DNA from: Tritrichomonas musculus
Taxonomy: Eukaryota; Parabasalia; Tritrichomonadida; Tritrichomonadidae
Direction: 5' to 3'
Length of the DNA stretch: 64,000 nt
Assembly (NCBI GenBank): GCA_039105265.1
Contig: JAPFFF010000002.1
Location: 7,068,001 to 7,132,000, forward strand
The notes beneath the pieces are model-generated. The model worked only from the letters and a program-made list of their open reading frames with translations, searched no databases and was not told where the DNA came from. A program made the position numbers and the translations under genes. Shown here piece after piece: positions 1 to 10,261 of this stretch (positions within the stretch are counted from its first letter, which is position 1; each line of letters starts with the position of its first letter).

Positions 1-2
1 AT

Positions 3-698
3 AATAATAATACATCAAGTAAAAAATATATTATTCCTTCCGATTTTACTTTGAATGTGATTAAAATCGGAATTCCTCTTCTTTCAGGCTCTTTTCCATT
101 AAGACAAGTTTCGCGATTTTGCATTGAAATGTTTAAAAAAGGTGGAATGTTGTTGATTGGAAAAGCATTAATTGAAAAGCCTGAAATTGGCTTTGCTCTT
201 TTAAGTCAAGGTAATGCAAAGGCTTGTTTTCTTTTATGTTCAAATGATTTGAATAATTGTCGTGCTTATCTTCGTTTTGTTCAACTTTCACTTTCTTCTT
301 CTGAAAATATTAATAATAATGATTGCAAATTGTCATTTACTAAAAGTGTGTTTAGATTGGCTGTTAATGTTCTTTGCAAATTCGGCTCTGACGTTCAACG
401 TGGTCATCAAATTGTTTCACTTTGTGTACAATTAATTCAAAATGTGAAACAAATCGTTGGCGTTGATGAATTGAATAAAATGTTCAATGTTTTGGATTTG
501 CCTGAGAAGTTGGCAACATTCAAAATGATGAATTTGCACATTTCAAAGGCTGAGCTCAAAAAGAGAAATAAAAATTTGGCAGCCTTTTCAACAATACAGA
601 GAACTAGAAGAGGAGGAAGTGGAGCTGGTGGCGAATTTGGCGATGATGACTCTGAGTGGCAAACACTCGACACTGGCGATGGTTCTGATTCATTTTAA
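3..698 (+). CDS. 3' end of an unrecognised gene, helical protein with acidic tail
   Basis: The reading frame is open from the window edge, with no ATG before a TTG at 51, so the gene starts outside the window and only the C-terminal 231 residues are visible. The protein looks mostly alpha-helical, with alternating hydrophobic and polar stretches such as FRLAVNVLCKF and HQIVSLCVQLIQNV, as in HEAT or ARM-like repeat proteins. It ends in a Lys/Arg segment (AELKKRNKN), a Gly/Arg segment (RRGGSGAGGEFG) and a short acidic Ser-rich tail ending GDGSDSF. No catalytic motif is visible. I do not recognise the family and cannot assign a function without the upstream part. Codon use matches the neighbouring genes. 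Confidence 0.75.
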   Translation, partial: NNNTSSKKYIIPSDFTLNVIKIGIPLLSGSFPLRQVSRFCIEMFKKGGMLLIGKALIEKPEIGFALLSQGNAKACFLLCSNDLNNCRAYLRFVQLSLSSSENINNNDCKLSFTKSVFRLAVNVLCKFGSDVQRGHQIVSLCVQLIQNVKQIVGVDELNKMFNVLDLPEKLATFKMMNLHISKAELKKRNKNLAAFSTIQRTRRGGSGAGGEFGDDDSEWQTLDTGDGSDSF

Positions 699-1194
699 TT
701 GTATTTTGTTTTATATATTATGATAAATTTATATTTTGATATTAAACTTTTATCTATCTTTATTATTATTTTTTATTGCTTCATAAATATTAAATGTAAC
801 AATTTCTTCTCTTTATTTTTATTTTTCCCAATCTTGAAAATGTCACATCAGAGGATTTGATGATATTGATAGAAAAGAAACAAGGTAAAAAAAGGATTTT
901 GAGAAGTAAATGATAACAATTTAATATCATTTTCAATATTTTGTGATATTAAAAGTTAGTTCAAATCCTACCTTTTATATCTTATCATTAAGAAAAATAG
1001 ATAACAGTTTTTCGCCTAATTTTTATAATTAATATTAGCAATTTCTTGAATTTAATACAAATTACATAAAATTAACACATTAATCTCAAATTGTTTTTAA
1101 AATATACAATTTAAATATTGTATGAAAAATTATAGAATTGAAAATTAATATGGCATATTACATATTTATTTTCGATAACAAAGAACAATAGAGT
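699..1194. other. intergenic, convergent 3' ends
   Basis: Gap between the convergent ends of the first gene and the discoidin gene. It is AT-rich with no ORF of note. The only structure seen is the foldback at 882-974. Confidence 0.6.
882..974. repeat. imperfect foldback (nested inverted repeat)
   Basis: An inner perfect 10 bp inverted repeat, TTTAATATCA (920-929) and TGATATTAAA (944-953), is nested inside imperfect outer arms AAGGTA...GGATTTTGA (from 882) and TCAAATCCTACCTT (961-974). It could be a small foldback element or a hairpin near two converging 3' ends. No flanking duplication was identified. Confidence 0.4.
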
Positions 1195-2733
1195 TTAATA
1201 AATTTCACCGAAAAATTCTATACATGTTAAATAAATAATATATTTAAAGTTAGTTCTCGTCCTAGCAGAGTCGAATGAATCTTCCTGAACATACCTTATA
1301 TAACGATACTTGCTCTTAACATGTTCGCATATAAAATGATGCTGTTTATAGGGACCGTTTAAATCTGGACAATCTAATTGATGATCTAAAACTTCCCAAC
1401 TTGTCTTATCATTTGAACCACAAATCTTCCATGATTTAGGATGATAACGACCATTTTCATTATTTTTATTTGAACGAATTGTATATGAAGTAATAAGAAC
1501 TTGCCTTTCACCAAAATCAAAATCGATGAAATTACTATTTTCTGATGGAGTTAAAGTTGAATGGAAATTATAAAAATAATCATTGATTTTATCACCATAT
1601 TCAGTTACGTTTGTAATTGGATGATATGGATTCAATAGCGGATCTGTTCCACCTGTTAAAGTCAGTACTCCATTCGATAAAATTTCTCTTCCTCCTTCTT
1701 GAATAAGATACGATATAATGCCATTTAATTCTTCACCTTTTTTATAATGGCAATCAATGTGAACTTGGTTTAAATCAATCATTTGCTGGCTTATATAATT
1801 CTGGAATAAAGGGAAAAGCTTTTGTTTAATGAAGAACATCAACCTTGAAAACTCTTTACTTTTTACATCATCATCAATGTGATTGATTAAGTAGCTTAGC
1901 ATTTCTTCATTAAAGTTCTCCATTTTCAGGGATAATAAAAAGTAAACCAAAAGCTCATTTTCTTCTTTTTCTTGCAATATTTTAAATATTTCTCTTATTT
2001 CATTTTGAATTGAAAATAGCTTATTTGATTTTAATATATCTAGCTTTTGAATATGGGATTCTACATATAAATCAATGATGTCATTCAAAATGTTTTCGTC
2101 AATTCCTTTCATTAATGGACTCTGAATAAATGGGATCAAATTCTCAGATAAGTATTCAACTGATTTATAATGATATTGAGTTGATAATAATGAAACGGCT
2201 TCCTTTATATTATCAATAAGATATGAATTATAGGATAAATCTTCTTGATCAGCTTCGGTATTTTCATTTAGTTCATCACCTAAAAAGAACTTGAGATGGT
2301 GCAGCATGCTTTTTAAATTTTTATCAATTTCACAATTTTTGATTGTTGATAACAGAAGCAAATTAAAAGTTTCTTCAATAGTCTCTTTATCTTTCGTTGT
2401 TGGAATTTGTACATTATTACTTTCCGAAGATTGACTAGATTTCAGCAATTTAACTGGAAAATTAATTTCAAAACTGTTTATGGTAGGGTCAACTTTAAAT
2501 ATTTCGTTGATTTTTTTTGAAATTGAACGTGCTTTATTGGTAGTTGTTTTGATTACAATTCTGTTTTCACTTCTGTCTTTGCGTTTGTCTTTATTTATTA
2601 AATTATTGTTTTTAGTTGAAATCTGATGTGTAAAATTTACAACAAAAATAAATGGATCACTTATATCATTAAGGAAAACTCGTCGTAAATCATAAATTGA
2701 TGTCTCAATCAACAACTTCTCATTGGAACTCAT
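1195..2733 (-). CDS. BTB-like / F5/8 type C (discoidin) domain protein
   Basis: Protein of 512 residues. The last 160 or so form an F5/8 type C (discoidin-like) domain: NPYHPITNVTEYGD, then the conserved FIDFDFGERQVLITSYTIRS, then HPKSWKICGSNDKTSWEVLD and a C-terminal YRYIRYVQ...CIEFFGEIY. These are the usual beta-strand signatures of the fold. The N-terminal 110 residues (DPFIFVVNFTHQIS...ISKKINEIFKVDPTINSFEINFP) resemble the diverged BTB-like domain that precedes such domains in trichomonad proteins. The middle is helical, like a BACK region. No signal peptide or membrane segment is seen, so an intracellular adaptor role is more likely than adhesion. The ATG at 2733 is preceded by a CAAAAAGTT motif on the same strand. 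Substrate or ligand is unknown. Confidence 0.85.
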   Translation of the reverse strand: MSSNEKLLIETSIYDLRRVFLNDISDPFIFVVNFTHQISTKNNNLINKDKRKDRSENRIVIKTTTNKARSISKKINEIFKVDPTINSFEINFPVKLLKSSQSSESNNVQIPTTKDKETIEETFNLLLLSTIKNCEIDKNLKSMLHHLKFFLGDELNENTEADQEDLSYNSYLIDNIKEAVSLLSTQYHYKSVEYLSENLIPFIQSPLMKGIDENILNDIIDLYVESHIQKLDILKSNKLFSIQNEIREIFKILQEKEENELLVYFLLSLKMENFNEEMLSYLINHIDDDVKSKEFSRLMFFIKQKLFPLFQNYISQQMIDLNQVHIDCHYKKGEELNGIISYLIQEGGREILSNGVLTLTGGTDPLLNPYHPITNVTEYGDKINDYFYNFHSTLTPSENSNFIDFDFGERQVLITSYTIRSNKNNENGRYHPKSWKICGSNDKTSWEVLDHQLDCPDLNGPYKQHHFICEHVKSKYRYIRYVQEDSFDSARTRTNFKYIIYLTCIEFFGEIY

Positions 2734-2790
2734 TATTTTCTTTCGAAAATATTTTGAAATTCCATATCACAAAAAATTGACCGAAAAATA

Positions 2791-2799
2791 AACTTTTTG
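2791..2799 (-). promoter_or_regulatory. CAAAAAGTT upstream motif
   Basis: CAAAAAGTT on the minus strand, 58-66 nt before the ATG of the discoidin gene. The same word lies upstream of several other genes in the window, which suggests a core promoter or initiation element. Its role is inferred. Confidence 0.4.
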
Positions 2800-3300
2800 T
2801 ATTTGTTTAACAAATGCTTCCTATTGAATTTTATCAAAAAGTTATAGAATAAAATTTCGTTTCCCGCCTATTTTTATCATGTCATTACTTATGTTTGAAA
2901 CAACTATTTTATCATTTTTAAATAATTATGAGCTCATTGTATAATTAGTAATGATAATAATTTTGTTGAAAATGCATAGCCATTTATTTTTCTCTCATAA
3001 CATATAAATAATTATTTGTTTTGGTAGATTATTGTTATTAATCTTGGAGAAACTGATTAATTTATGCAAAATTAAAGGTATTATGCTTTTCTTTACTATT
3101 TTTTTTATCAAACATTAATAAATAGTATTTTTTTATTATTTTGCCTTTAGTTTCAAACTGATTCGATGCGTTGTTAATTATAAAATAATAGAAGAACCAA
3201 TATAACAATATATTAAAGTGATTTCTTTCGATTAGATGAAGATAATAATTCTGAATTTTTTAATCGTTTTTTATTATATCTAATTTACTCCTAAATTCCG
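2800..3300. other. intergenic between divergent genes
   Basis: AT-rich spacer between the divergent discoidin and PI3-kinase genes. It contains another CAAAAAGTT on the plus strand at about 2836, but 460 bp from the next ATG. No ORF or RNA gene is seen. Confidence 0.5.
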
Positions 3301-5907
3301 ATGAATAATCGGAAACCCTCTACAGATGTTCACTCAAAAGTAGTTATTTATATTCAATCGCTGACAATTGAATGCTCTTATGACTACAAATTTAATATAT
3401 ACGATCATTTAAACATAAAAATACCTCCTCGCTTTATTGAAGATTGGGATCCTTCCAATCCGATTCCTATTTTTTGTGAAGCCGAATGCGTTTTAATGTC
3501 AAATAATCAGCAAATTTCACCATTTATTACTGTAAGATCAAATCCAATGATTAAAAAAAATCCAACTTTCCCTGATATTTCAATACTTCATAATGTTAAT
3601 CGACAACATTATAATTTTTTTTGGGACTGTGGCTCAATTTTACGTGATGATAATGATGCACTAGCTATAAAACACTCAATTCCTTTCAATGTTGAATTTC
3701 CAATTTATTATTCCGAAATACCATTAGATTGTACAATTAATATTACTTTCTATGCTTGTTTTTTCCTTTCACCAAAACAAAAAATTGGTGTTGTAACAAA
3801 AAGGTTATTTACCAAAAATAGTCGGAGACTTAAGACAGGAATATATTCATTGCCGTTTGAAGATGATATTGCTAACGCTGATAGTAAAAAAGATTCCAAT
3901 TTTTCGTTTGTTCATCAAAAAAACAAGAAATCTATTTTTAGACATATTAGGAGAACAGATATCGGTAAATGCTATTCTTATGAACCTTATGACGAATCTT
4001 TTCGCAAAGTTGCTGAATTTTTGCATCCAGATGATGCAGTTAAATATTTCTCTTCACTTCTTAATCCACTTGAACCTCCAGTATTATCAACTTTTTCAAA
4101 GTTTATTCATATTAGCGTACCATCTCCCGAAAGTAACACACAGATTATTTATAATGATTTGCAATTTAAACCAGTTTGCAAAGACTTTTCCGAAGATCTG
4201 TTTCATTTTTCAAAAGAATCAACTAATAGAAAGAAGCAACGTAGACTTGACTACATTAAAACAATTCCACCTTTATCAAATATCCCATCTAACTATCGTA
4301 CATTTTTGAGACATAACATTGATACATCCTTGAAGGATCCTTCTTTATACAGCGCACTTTTCCGTTCAATAGATTGGGAAGATCAAGCTGCTCTAAACAG
4401 CTTTTCAACAAAACTGTTTAAAGTTGATACTGTTGATATCGAGTATGCATTAGAGTTTTTTACAGATAGGTTTAATTTCATTCCAGTCAGAAAATATGCT
4501 GTCAAATGTATTAATTATATAGCAAGAGATCAAGAGAAGAAAAAGGACATTCTCCTTTATTTGCCTCAAATAATTCAAGCTTTAAAAGTCGATTTTTCAG
4601 ATGGACTTGATGATATCTTGATTAACTTAGCAAAAAATGATATAATTTTTGCAACCAAACTTTATTGGTTATCATCTTTTGATGATAATAAAAATATTAA
4701 GAAAATGATCAATACTTTACTAAATACATTGGATGAAAAGAGCAAACACGAAATAGATAAGCAAATCAAACTATTTGATGATATCCAAGAAATGCTCTCC
4801 ATTCCAAAGCCAAATGCACCAAAACAAAAGAAACAAGATGATATTAAAGCTCTCCTTAGCGGAAAATACTCTCGACTATGTCTTTTTCCAGAACCAATTT
4901 TATCTCCTCTTGATCCTACTATTAGATTTCTTGGCATTGATCCACAAGATGTAAAAGTGTTTGCATCTAATAAATCTCCAGTTGCACTTGTATTTAATGC
5001 TGTTGATAGCGACGATCAGAATAAAAGTAATGTAAAACAAATTAGAATGATGTTTAAAATAGGTGATGATATACGACAAGATCAGCTTATTCTGCAGCTT
5101 TTCGAAATTATGGATAAAATTTTCAAAGCCTCTGAACTAGACTTATGTATTAAAACATACAATATTCTAGCTATATCAGACCGATTTGGTTGTATGGAAT
5201 TTGTTGAAAATTCTCAAGCTATTAAAGATATTGATGATAATATAGTGGATGAAGCCATTGCTTCTGATAATCTTAAAAAAATCACAAACTCAATTATCGA
5301 GACCAATGTCACCAACGCTACTTTTTCTACAGGAAGTTCAACATCAAAAATTTTAATTTACTTAAAACGCGACAGTCCAACTCAAGAAGAATTAAAAAAG
5401 CGTATTGAGACATATACCAGATCTCTAGCTGGTTTTTCTGTTATGACCTTTGTTTTAATTATTGGTGACAGACATGATAACAACATCCTTGTTACACAAG
5501 ATGGACACTTTTTACATATCGATTTTGGATTTATATTTGGAGATGATGCCAAACCTCTTACTCAGCCTGTAAAAATACGAGCAGAGTATCTTTTACCAAT
5601 TAATACAGATATATCAGTTGCACTTAGCAAAGTTCTAAACTTTGCTGGTCCAGCATTTAATGCAGTAAGAAAGCACGGAAGATTAATCTTAACATTAATT
5701 GAGCTTATGTTCAAAACAAATATATCCTGCATTCAAAATGAGAAGAATCCAAATGCTAAGCTTAAAAGTGTCCAGCAATCGCTAATGCTTAATTTAACTG
5801 ATATTGAAGCTATGAAAGCGTTAAGATCAACCTTTATAGATTCTATAAAATCAAAACTCACCACTTTATATGATACAATTCATAATGTTGCAATGATGCA
5901 CAAATAA
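3301..5907 (+). CDS. VPS34: phosphatidylinositol 3-kinase, class III (Vps34-like)
   Basis: Lipid kinase of 868 residues expected to make PI3P on endosomal and autophagic membranes. Order of domains: N-terminal C2-like region (about 1-290, with FFWDCGSILRD), helical PIK domain (about 305-490), then the PI3/PI4-kinase catalytic domain. Class III features include SPLDPTIRFLGIDP before the catalytic core. Also visible are the ATP-contacting Lys in MMFKIGDDIRQDQL (about 585), the catalytic loop GDRHDNNIL (about 722) and the metal-binding HIDFGFIFG (about 741). The C-terminus (MKALRSTFIDSIKSKL...DTIHNVA) matches the Vps34 C-terminal helices. Length matches typical Vps34 (about 850-890). A Beclin-like gene lies at 59-60 kb. 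The stop TAA is part of TAAA, which may serve as a trichomonad polyadenylation signal. No CAAAAAGTT is seen close to this ATG. Confidence 0.93.
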   Translation: MNNRKPSTDVHSKVVIYIQSLTIECSYDYKFNIYDHLNIKIPPRFIEDWDPSNPIPIFCEAECVLMSNNQQISPFITVRSNPMIKKNPTFPDISILHNVNRQHYNFFWDCGSILRDDNDALAIKHSIPFNVEFPIYYSEIPLDCTINITFYACFFLSPKQKIGVVTKRLFTKNSRRLKTGIYSLPFEDDIANADSKKDSNFSFVHQKNKKSIFRHIRRTDIGKCYSYEPYDESFRKVAEFLHPDDAVKYFSSLLNPLEPPVLSTFSKFIHISVPSPESNTQIIYNDLQFKPVCKDFSEDLFHFSKESTNRKKQRRLDYIKTIPPLSNIPSNYRTFLRHNIDTSLKDPSLYSALFRSIDWEDQAALNSFSTKLFKVDTVDIEYALEFFTDRFNFIPVRKYAVKCINYIARDQEKKKDILLYLPQIIQALKVDFSDGLDDILINLAKNDIIFATKLYWLSSFDDNKNIKKMINTLLNTLDEKSKHEIDKQIKLFDDIQEMLSIPKPNAPKQKKQDDIKALLSGKYSRLCLFPEPILSPLDPTIRFLGIDPQDVKVFASNKSPVALVFNAVDSDDQNKSNVKQIRMMFKIGDDIRQDQLILQLFEIMDKIFKASELDLCIKTYNILAISDRFGCMEFVENSQAIKDIDDNIVDEAIASDNLKKITNSIIETNVTNATFSTGSSTSKILIYLKRDSPTQEELKKRIETYTRSLAGFSVMTFVLIIGDRHDNNILVTQDGHFLHIDFGFIFGDDAKPLTQPVKIRAEYLLPINTDISVALSKVLNFAGPAFNAVRKHGRLILTLIELMFKTNISCIQNEKNPNAKLKSVQQSLMLNLTDIEAMKALRSTFIDSIKSKLTTLYDTIHNVAMMHK

Positions 5908-6158
5908 ATAGAAAATTTCTAATATTATCTTCTTAAGATATCAAATTGATATCTTAATAAAAATTCATCACCAATCAACATATCTTTTATATGCAAATTT
6001 AGCATTATAATATGTGATTTCATGAACCCGGATTTTGCTCGTGTTTTATTACAATGCAAGATGCGCAATATATTCATTTCTTAAATAATGGATAATAAAA
6101 TACATAATAAAAATAAAAGAACTCTATTTTATTAAATTATTATTTTTCTGAGAATTCT

Positions 6159-6167
6159 CAAAAAGTT
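6159..6167 (+). promoter_or_regulatory. CAAAAAGTT upstream motif
   Basis: CAAAAAGTT ends 22 nt before the ATG at 6190 of the TKL kinase gene. It is within a spacer otherwise made of A/T runs. The regulatory role is inferred from recurrence at other genes. Confidence 0.45.
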
Positions 6168-6189
6168 GTATTTTCTAGAATTTTATAAA

Positions 6190-9100
6190 ATGGATAACAA
6201 AATTCTAGACGTTTTTCTACCCGTAAAGGATTATATTGTTCGCCTTGAAGATTTCGATTTAATCAAAATAATTGGTAGAGGTTCGTATGGTGATGTTTAT
6301 TATGCAATACATAAAACAACAGGAACTAAGGCAGCTTTAAAAAAACTTTTAGTTGATGAATTAGATGAAGTGCAGCTTGAATACTTTATTCGCGAAGTTC
6401 TTATTCTAGCTTACTATGACAATTTTTTTCTTGTTTCATTTCTTGGCTTTTCTCCATCAAATCCATACTTAATTATTACTGAATTTGTTCCATGCGGATC
6501 TCTTTTTGATGCACTTCGTAGAAAGCCGAGATCTCCATCTTTAGACGGCACAGATAAAACAAAAATTGCAATTGGAATTATTGAAGGCATGATTTGCCTT
6601 CACAATAATAAGGTTATCCATCGAGATCTAAAATCATTGAATATTCTTCTCGATAACAATAAACTTCCAAAAATATGTGATTTCGGAATTTCGCGAGCTA
6701 TTGATGAAAACAATCTAGGTAATATGACTGTTCGCATAGGTACATTTCATTGGATGGCTCCAGAAATGTTAGATTCCGATAGTTATAGTTATAAGGTTGA
6801 TGTTTACGCTTTTGCAATAATATTATGGGAAATGTTAACTAGTCAAGTGCCATATCAAGGACAAGATCCACTTAAAATTCTACTTAATGTCAAAAACAAT
6901 GGAATGCGCCCAGTAATACCTCCTGATTGCAATGAAGGCCTTTCAAGATTGATGACCAGATGTTGGGATCAGGATCCAGATGTAAGACCTACATTTGTTG
7001 AATTATACGAGATTTTTAGAGATGAAGAAATTCATTTCAATGATGCTAATATTGATGAAATACATAAATTTTTCGAACAATTTCCTGTTAGTGAAGATGC
7101 CCTTCATCCAAAATCAGTTACAAACTCAGTATCAGATGAAACCAAAAATATACAACCCAATCAAATAAATTTTGAAGATTTAGATAACGTTTTAAATAGC
7201 AAAATTAGTGCTGATATTAGCGATGATCTTCAACCTGGAATTTCTAGAACAGAAAATGAAGATAATTCTTATAGTGAGGAAGAATCAATCTCCATTAGCA
7301 AGGAAAATAAAAATTCATCGGGACAGTATCTAACAGAGCAAAGAGGCAAATCTGAGAGCATGATTCAACAAATAAATATTAATGATGTTAATTCTTTAAA
7401 AATCGACTCAAAGAAAGATGAAATTAAAGATAGTAATGAAGATGATACGAACAAGGACAAAAAGAAAGATAAGAAAAAAGATAAAAACAGTAAGAAAGAG
7501 AAAAAAGAAAAATCGAAAGAAGAAAAGAAAAAAGAAAAGAAAAAGCCGAAATGCAATGATGAGGAGTCTCAACCTAGTCAACTTAAATCAAGAAGAATGA
7601 CTCTTCAAGAAAAAGCATTTCGAAAAAAGCATAAAGGTTCGTCAGCGCAATTTGATCTAAATCTCAAGCAAAAAGAAGAAAAAAAGCAAAGCAAAAAGTC
7701 TAATCAGCCTAATAAGGCTACTACATTTGATAATATTTACGATATGGAAATACAAGAGATTAAGCAAAGAAGGAAAACCTCAATTGATAATTCGAATTCT
7801 GTAATAGACAAAACTAAAATTATTCATCGCAAAAAAGAATTACCAGGTAATGCTTTCTCAAAATACGTTATTTCCGTAGATGAGGATAAAGCTCGTCTTC
7901 CTTATGTTATTCCACTTTCAGATTTTGAAGAATTAAAAGAATCAATTTATACTACAGAAAAAGATAATGATTTTCTCCAGTTACACTATAATTTGCCTAA
8001 TGATCGTTTATTAGGTGATACAGAAAGCTTTATACTTGATGATGATGTTTTTAAAAACTTTTCTGATGCATCAATAATTCCTAAGTCGTATGTGAAGAAA
8101 ACCCCCACTACAGTTAAATCTCCAATTATAGTTGCTCCTAGTTATTTTGAGTTTGAAGAAGAAGAAAGCGAAAGAGAAGAAGAAGAGAACATAGAACAAG
8201 TTTTGAGACAATCCAGCGGTAGAGGTAAAATCATCAATATATTCCAAGCTGAATTAGATGAAATAACTCTTGAAGATGCCCATGAAGTATTTATTGACAT
8301 GAAGAATTTGATTGATCAGCATAAAAACAAAGATGATCCCAAAGAAAAGGCCAAGAATGACATTTACATCTACCTTCTTTCCAACAAAATCAAAGAAAAA
8401 GTTTTCCTCATTAATAAATTCAATGATATCAACGGTTTTGAGATTCTTCCGATCTCTGGCAATCCAATCATCATCCCTTCTTTCATTAATCTCTTCTCAG
8501 CTTGCATTTTGTCTGATCTGGAGCGATTTCCTTTTGATGTTTTCAAGGAAGTTTTTTCTGAAGACAAATCACGCAATAGTAAAAAGTTCCTTCTTCTTCT
8601 TCAAGCTCTACATTCGGTCATTCCAGACGTAGTAAATGGATCGACATTACTAAATGCAAAGAAGAAAGAAGTTACGATGCTTATTTGGGATCATTTTTAT
8701 GAAAACAAAGAAAAATTTTCTGATTTCAATGAGTTCCCTCAATTTTTGTATCACATCTATTCAAAACTGATCAATTGCGATGATGCAAGTTCCTCGATGA
8801 AAAAGCAATTGATTGATACAGCTATCTTCTTGATCAGCTCATCAGCCGATCTAAAAACGGTTAAATCTGCCTATTCAATTCTTCTTTCAGACAAAGTGAA
8901 GTCAACTGAACTTTTTGATAACACAAAAAGTGTCCAACTGCCACTCCGTACCTTCGTTAATCACATCACTTCACAACCGTCATTTATAAACAATTTGGTT
9001 TTGAATTGCGGTGAACTGATCTTTGAAAGCGTCTCTTTATTCGGACGGTTTGAGAAACCGCCTCTGAGCGGCACTCTTGTGTCACGCCTAATCGAGCATG

Positions 9101-10101
9101 CCTTGTGGAACACCGACCCATCATTAAAGGAAGACGTTCCTCGAATAGCGTGCCTCATTTTGTGTCGACTGGCGAAGAGCAAGCCTGGCTCACTCCTCCT
9201 CACAGAGAACAAAAATTGGATGAAAATGGCCGTTAATTCAAGTAACGAGATTCGTTCTCATTTGAAAGGAATGCTGGAGAAGACAAAGAATGCTTCACAG
9301 GAGGAAGAAAAAGATGCATTCGATGAGATCAAGAGTCAACTTGAAGAAGAACAACTTCAGTCCGAAAGAGTCAGCGAGAGAATTTTGCTTTCGCTAAGGA
9401 TTTTGATGGTGTTATTCATATCACATGTCAGTCTTAGAGATGATCTTGCGAAATCGCCTGTCTTTTGGTCGTTCTTGGAGGCTTCTATAAGAATAACAAC
9501 TGTTCAATCACTTTTTTGCTATAATTCAGTCGAATGTTCGCTTCAATCATTTGATTCAATATTATCATCATTGAAAGTGCTCAATTCTATCGTTAGAAGA
9601 ATTCATCCATCCTCTTTCTCTTCAGATTTAATAAACAATTCTCGCCTAGTTAAAGCTTTGTGCTCAAAGGTGATTATTCCGAAAATTGTTGAAAGATCAC
9701 CAGAAGCAGTCGAACTTGGTTTACAATTGCTTGATGTGATTGCTAGAGCAACAGCTTGCAAAGAGTCTGCTATGAATTCGTCTTCTGATTTGGAATTCAT
9801 TGATGATTTCGTAACAAAAATTCCTTCTTTGCTTAGCTTTGGTGGAATTGTTGCTCACAAAACAATTATCGCGTCTCTTTCTATCTTTTTGCTTCATAAA
9901 GAACAAGTTGGCCAAGCTTTGATGAAACCTGCTCATATTAGATCAAATGCTGAATCGAAAGAGATGAATGATAAGGATAACGATAATGAAGATAATCATT
10001 TGAATGTAAATGAACAAATCAAAAAGATTTTGCCAAAAGTTGTTTTGATTAACGAATTCGAAAAATATAGGAAAACTTTTCTTGAACTCTTAGCAAAATA
10101 A
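6190..10101 (+). CDS. TKL-type protein kinase with ARM/HEAT-like C-terminal region
   Basis: The frame is open from a TTG at 6166, but the first ATG is at 6190, just after a CAAAAAGTT motif, giving 1303 residues. The N-terminal kinase domain (about 15-285) has a Gly-rich loop GRGSYGDV, Lys in AALKKL, HRDLKSLN, DFG and MAPEM. Together with WDQDPDVRPTF these fit the tyrosine-kinase-like group, and all catalytic residues are present, so it should be active. Then follows a disordered region with a Lys/Glu-rich stretch (about 415-460, many KKDKK units). The last 600 residues are helical and resemble ARM/HEAT repeats (for example GTLVSRLIEHALW, ACLILCRLAKS). Trichomonads have many kinases of this build. 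Base composition rises in GC around 8.4-9.3 kb, within the helical region. Substrate unknown. Confidence 0.88.
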   Translation: MDNKILDVFLPVKDYIVRLEDFDLIKIIGRGSYGDVYYAIHKTTGTKAALKKLLVDELDEVQLEYFIREVLILAYYDNFFLVSFLGFSPSNPYLIITEFVPCGSLFDALRRKPRSPSLDGTDKTKIAIGIIEGMICLHNNKVIHRDLKSLNILLDNNKLPKICDFGISRAIDENNLGNMTVRIGTFHWMAPEMLDSDSYSYKVDVYAFAIILWEMLTSQVPYQGQDPLKILLNVKNNGMRPVIPPDCNEGLSRLMTRCWDQDPDVRPTFVELYEIFRDEEIHFNDANIDEIHKFFEQFPVSEDALHPKSVTNSVSDETKNIQPNQINFEDLDNVLNSKISADISDDLQPGISRTENEDNSYSEEESISISKENKNSSGQYLTEQRGKSESMIQQININDVNSLKIDSKKDEIKDSNEDDTNKDKKKDKKKDKNSKKEKKEKSKEEKKKEKKKPKCNDEESQPSQLKSRRMTLQEKAFRKKHKGSSAQFDLNLKQKEEKKQSKKSNQPNKATTFDNIYDMEIQEIKQRRKTSIDNSNSVIDKTKIIHRKKELPGNAFSKYVISVDEDKARLPYVIPLSDFEELKESIYTTEKDNDFLQLHYNLPNDRLLGDTESFILDDDVFKNFSDASIIPKSYVKKTPTTVKSPIIVAPSYFEFEEEESEREEEENIEQVLRQSSGRGKIINIFQAELDEITLEDAHEVFIDMKNLIDQHKNKDDPKEKAKNDIYIYLLSNKIKEKVFLINKFNDINGFEILPISGNPIIIPSFINLFSACILSDLERFPFDVFKEVFSEDKSRNSKKFLLLLQALHSVIPDVVNGSTLLNAKKKEVTMLIWDHFYENKEKFSDFNEFPQFLYHIYSKLINCDDASSSMKKQLIDTAIFLISSSADLKTVKSAYSILLSDKVKSTELFDNTKSVQLPLRTFVNHITSQPSFINNLVLNCGELIFESVSLFGRFEKPPLSGTLVSRLIEHALWNTDPSLKEDVPRIACLILCRLAKSKPGSLLLTENKNWMKMAVNSSNEIRSHLKGMLEKTKNASQEEEKDAFDEIKSQLEEEQLQSERVSERILLSLRILMVLFISHVSLRDDLAKSPVFWSFLEASIRITTVQSLFCYNSVECSLQSFDSILSSLKVLNSIVRRIHPSSFSSDLINNSRLVKALCSKVIIPKIVERSPEAVELGLQLLDVIARATACKESAMNSSSDLEFIDDFVTKIPSLLSFGGIVAHKTIIASLSIFLLHKEQVGQALMKPAHIRSNAESKEMNDKDNDNEDNHLNVNEQIKKILPKVVLINEFEKYRKTFLELLAK

Positions 10102-10193
10102 TGAATAATAATGTTATGTGTTTTAATTTTGTAAATAATTACTTAGTTTAATATCAATACTTTTGTAATTTTTTTTTTTTTTTTTTTTTAATG

Positions 10194-10245
10194 AGTTAAC
10201 TAATAAGTTATTAACTGGTACGTTATTTCATACGACATATTTGCG
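10194..10245 (+). promoter_or_regulatory. 5' leader conserved with the giant paralogue (copy A)
   Basis: Three blocks are shared with the region before the 17340 gene in the same order: AGTTAAC (10194-10200), ACGTTATTT (10220-10228) and CATATTTGCG (10236-10245; CATATTCGCG in the other copy). Spacing to the ATG differs by only 1-4 nt. This is either a promoter or a conserved 5' untranslated sequence inherited by duplication. Confidence 0.55.
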
Positions 10246-10261
10246 TGATTTCAATCTATTA

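Noticed and set aside
6166-6189. TTG-initiated extension of the TKL kinase frame
   Set aside because: Extension overlaps the CAAAAAGTT motif; the ATG at 6190 is the first normal start. The same reasoning moved the starts of the 10262 and 47504 genes.
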